From a virus: a DNA stretch of 31,872 bases. A program made the position numbers and the translations under genes. Position 1 is the stretch's first letter. The number at the start of each line of letters is the position of its first letter. Below are positions 31,188 through 31,872 of the stretch, piece by piece. The notes under the pieces were generated by a model. That model saw only the letters and a program-made list of their open reading frames with translations. It was not told the origin of the DNA and searched no databases. Location of the stretch: positions 1 through 31,872 of IMG/VR virus record IMGVR_UViG_3300018079_000027; one strand, 5' to 3'.

Positions 31188-31379
31188 CTACACGCCGGGT
31201 TCGGCGTCGAGCGGTAAAACCGCTTCTGACTTCGGTGTGATGACTAGCTCGACGCTGCTGTTGCGATGCACGGTCCACTCAAGCAGGTGGTAGTCACCGA
31301 GCATGCTGCGCGAGATGTGCTCTTCGAGCAGCGCTTTCAACGTCTCGCGATTGATCGTGATGCGTGTTTTACCCTTCAT
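31188..31379 (-). CDS. Small hypothetical protein (63 aa)
   Basis: ATG 31379 opens MKGKTRITINRETLKALLEE, then HLLEWTVHRNSSVELVITP, a strand-helix-strand-strand pattern. The start overlaps the zinc finger gene upstream by 11 bases. A longer in-frame reading from 31445 would lie inside that gene. No family is recognised. Confidence 0.65.
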   Translation of the reverse strand: MKGKTRITINRETLKALLEEHISRSMLGDYHLLEWTVHRNSSVELVITPKSEAVLPLDAEPGV

Positions 31380-31587
31380 CGTCGTTCCCTCTTTCGCTGT
31401 TGTGTTGTTCTCCGCGCCGTTCCTCGCGCGACAACCCATCGGCATCGCGCGTGCCTCGACAATCAGGAAACCCGGCGCATCCCCAGAACCGCCGCCCTGA
31501 CGATTGGCCGAAACGATCCGTCGTCTTTGAGATGCGCGATACCATCGGCCCGCCGCACGTCGGGCACTTCAGGTTCTCCGGCTTCAT
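31369..31587 (-). CDS. Topoisomerase-type C4 zinc finger protein
   Basis: A 72-residue protein starting at ATG 31587, overlapping the methyltransferase stop by 4 nt (ATGA). LKCPTCGGPMVSR and RRFWGCAGFPDCRGTR match the C4 zinc finger found at the C-terminus of bacterial topoisomerase I (CxxC, then CxxFPxC), here standing alone. Such fingers bind single-stranded DNA. The acidic and basic tail (DADGLSREERRGEQHNSERG) looks disordered. A DNA-metabolism role beside the methyltransferase is plausible. Confidence 0.8.
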   Translation of the reverse strand: MKPENLKCPTCGGPMVSRISKTTDRFGQSSGRRFWGCAGFPDCRGTRDADGLSREERRGEQHNSERGNDDEG

Positions 31588-31872
31588 CCGACCTTCTTCT
31601 CGGCGGCTTCTCCCACTTGATCGCCCCAACAGGTCCAGCCCTTTCGATGTTGCCGGGCAAACAGCTCGACGCGCGGCCCGTCGTAGAGCCGCTCGATCAT
31701 CGTGTGCACGAGCGCCGGCTTCTCACTGTGCACGTCACTCTTGCGCTCGCTGAAGACGGAGTCGAACATCGGCGTCGGGCGATCCGGCGTGCAGCTCCCT
31801 CGTGTCGCGATAATGAGATGCTCGTGCCGGATGCTCAAGTAGTTCCCGAAGTTGTGCAAGACCTTGTCCCAC
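31584..31872 (-). CDS. MT-A70 family adenine N6-methyltransferase, C-terminal part (N-terminus outside the window)
   Basis: The frame is open to the window edge, so about 95 C-terminal residues are visible. Starting at the edge it reads WDKVLHNFGNYLSIRHEHLI and IATRGSCTPD. Then come SERKSDVHSEKP, IERLYDGPRVELFARQ and KGWTCWGDQVG. This is the standard C-terminal order of phage and bacterial MT-A70 methyltransferases, which add a methyl group to adenine N6 using S-adenosylmethionine. The catalytic DPPW-type motif would be upstream and cannot be seen. In phages such enzymes often shield DNA from host restriction. Confidence 0.85.
   Translation of the reverse strand, partial: WDKVLHNFGNYLSIRHEHLIIATRGSCTPDRPTPMFDSVFSERKSDVHSEKPALVHTMIERLYDGPRVELFARQHRKGWTCWGDQVGEAAEKKVG

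Noticed and set aside
1-31872. Phage-type (T7-like) promoters repeated before late genes
   Set aside because: I compared the intergenic gaps by eye and found no shared motif of about 20 bases. No RNA polymerase gene is visible in the window.
1-31872. Diversity-generating retroelement like that of BPP-1
   Set aside because: The head genes resemble BPP-1, but I see no reverse transcriptase and no template/variable repeat pair. The 21- and 30-base repeats are too short and show no adenine-specific changes.
1-31872. tRNA genes, CRISPR arrays, insertion sequences
   Set aside because: No cloverleaf-like sequence, regular spaced repeats, transposase or terminal inverted repeats were seen.

Overview
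This window is the structural half of a tailed double-stranded DNA phage (or prophage) with podovirus architecture and strongly GC-rich DNA. Every gene I can support is on the minus strand, so transcription runs from right (31872) to left (1). Packing is very tight: neighbours commonly overlap by 4 nt (ATGA) or 1 nt (TGATG), and no stretch over 300 bases lacks a gene. The head genes resemble the Bordetella phage BPP-1 set (Bbp19-, scaffold-, capsid- and Bbp16-like). The portal, nozzle and ejection proteins resemble the wider T7-like set. The host is probably a high-GC proteobacterium; this is inferred from composition and family resemblance only. I see no integrase, RNA polymerase, DNA polymerase, lysis cassette, tRNA, CRISPR array or reverse transcriptase.

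Layout in transcription order. (1) 31872-29758, small accessory genes: the C-terminus of an MT-A70 adenine methyltransferase, a topoisomerase-type zinc finger protein, a MazG-like NTP pyrophosphohydrolase, a classical C2H2 zinc finger protein and several unknowns. (2) 29716-27060, packaging: a terminase small subunit with an internally duplicated module, a small conserved protein, and the terminase large subunit. (3) 27060-25695, small genes between terminase and portal: an unknown, a short upstream ORF coupled to a GNAT acetyltransferase, and two Ala/Gly-rich basic proteins. (4) 25693-21159, head: portal, Bbp19-like protein, scaffold, major capsid protein with an unusual hydrophobic N-terminal extension, and cement protein, followed by a strong hairpin. 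(5) 21086-13886, head completion and tail: two small proteins, a 1222-residue fusion of a surface/fibre-like protein to the tail adaptor, a 42-residue membrane protein, the tail nozzle, and a small virion-type protein. (6) 13882-844, ejection proteins: gp14-like, gp15-like, and a giant 3559-residue gp16-like protein with polyvalent-protein domains (ParB-like, ADP-ribosyltransferase-like, HExxH zincin, C-terminal LPD38-like region). (7) 844-1, distal genes: a short baseplate/fibre-type domain, two small unknowns, and the first codons of another gene.

Terminase docks on the portal and fills a shell built from capsid, scaffold and cement proteins. The adaptor and nozzle close the tail, and the gp14/15/16-like proteins would be carried in the virion and pass into the host ahead of the DNA. 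The features most worth a second look are the giant ejected protein, the membrane-targeting-like extension on the capsid protein, the fibre-adaptor fusion and the duplicated small terminase. These are unusual forms of known parts. I did not find a cluster that clearly forms an entirely new system.
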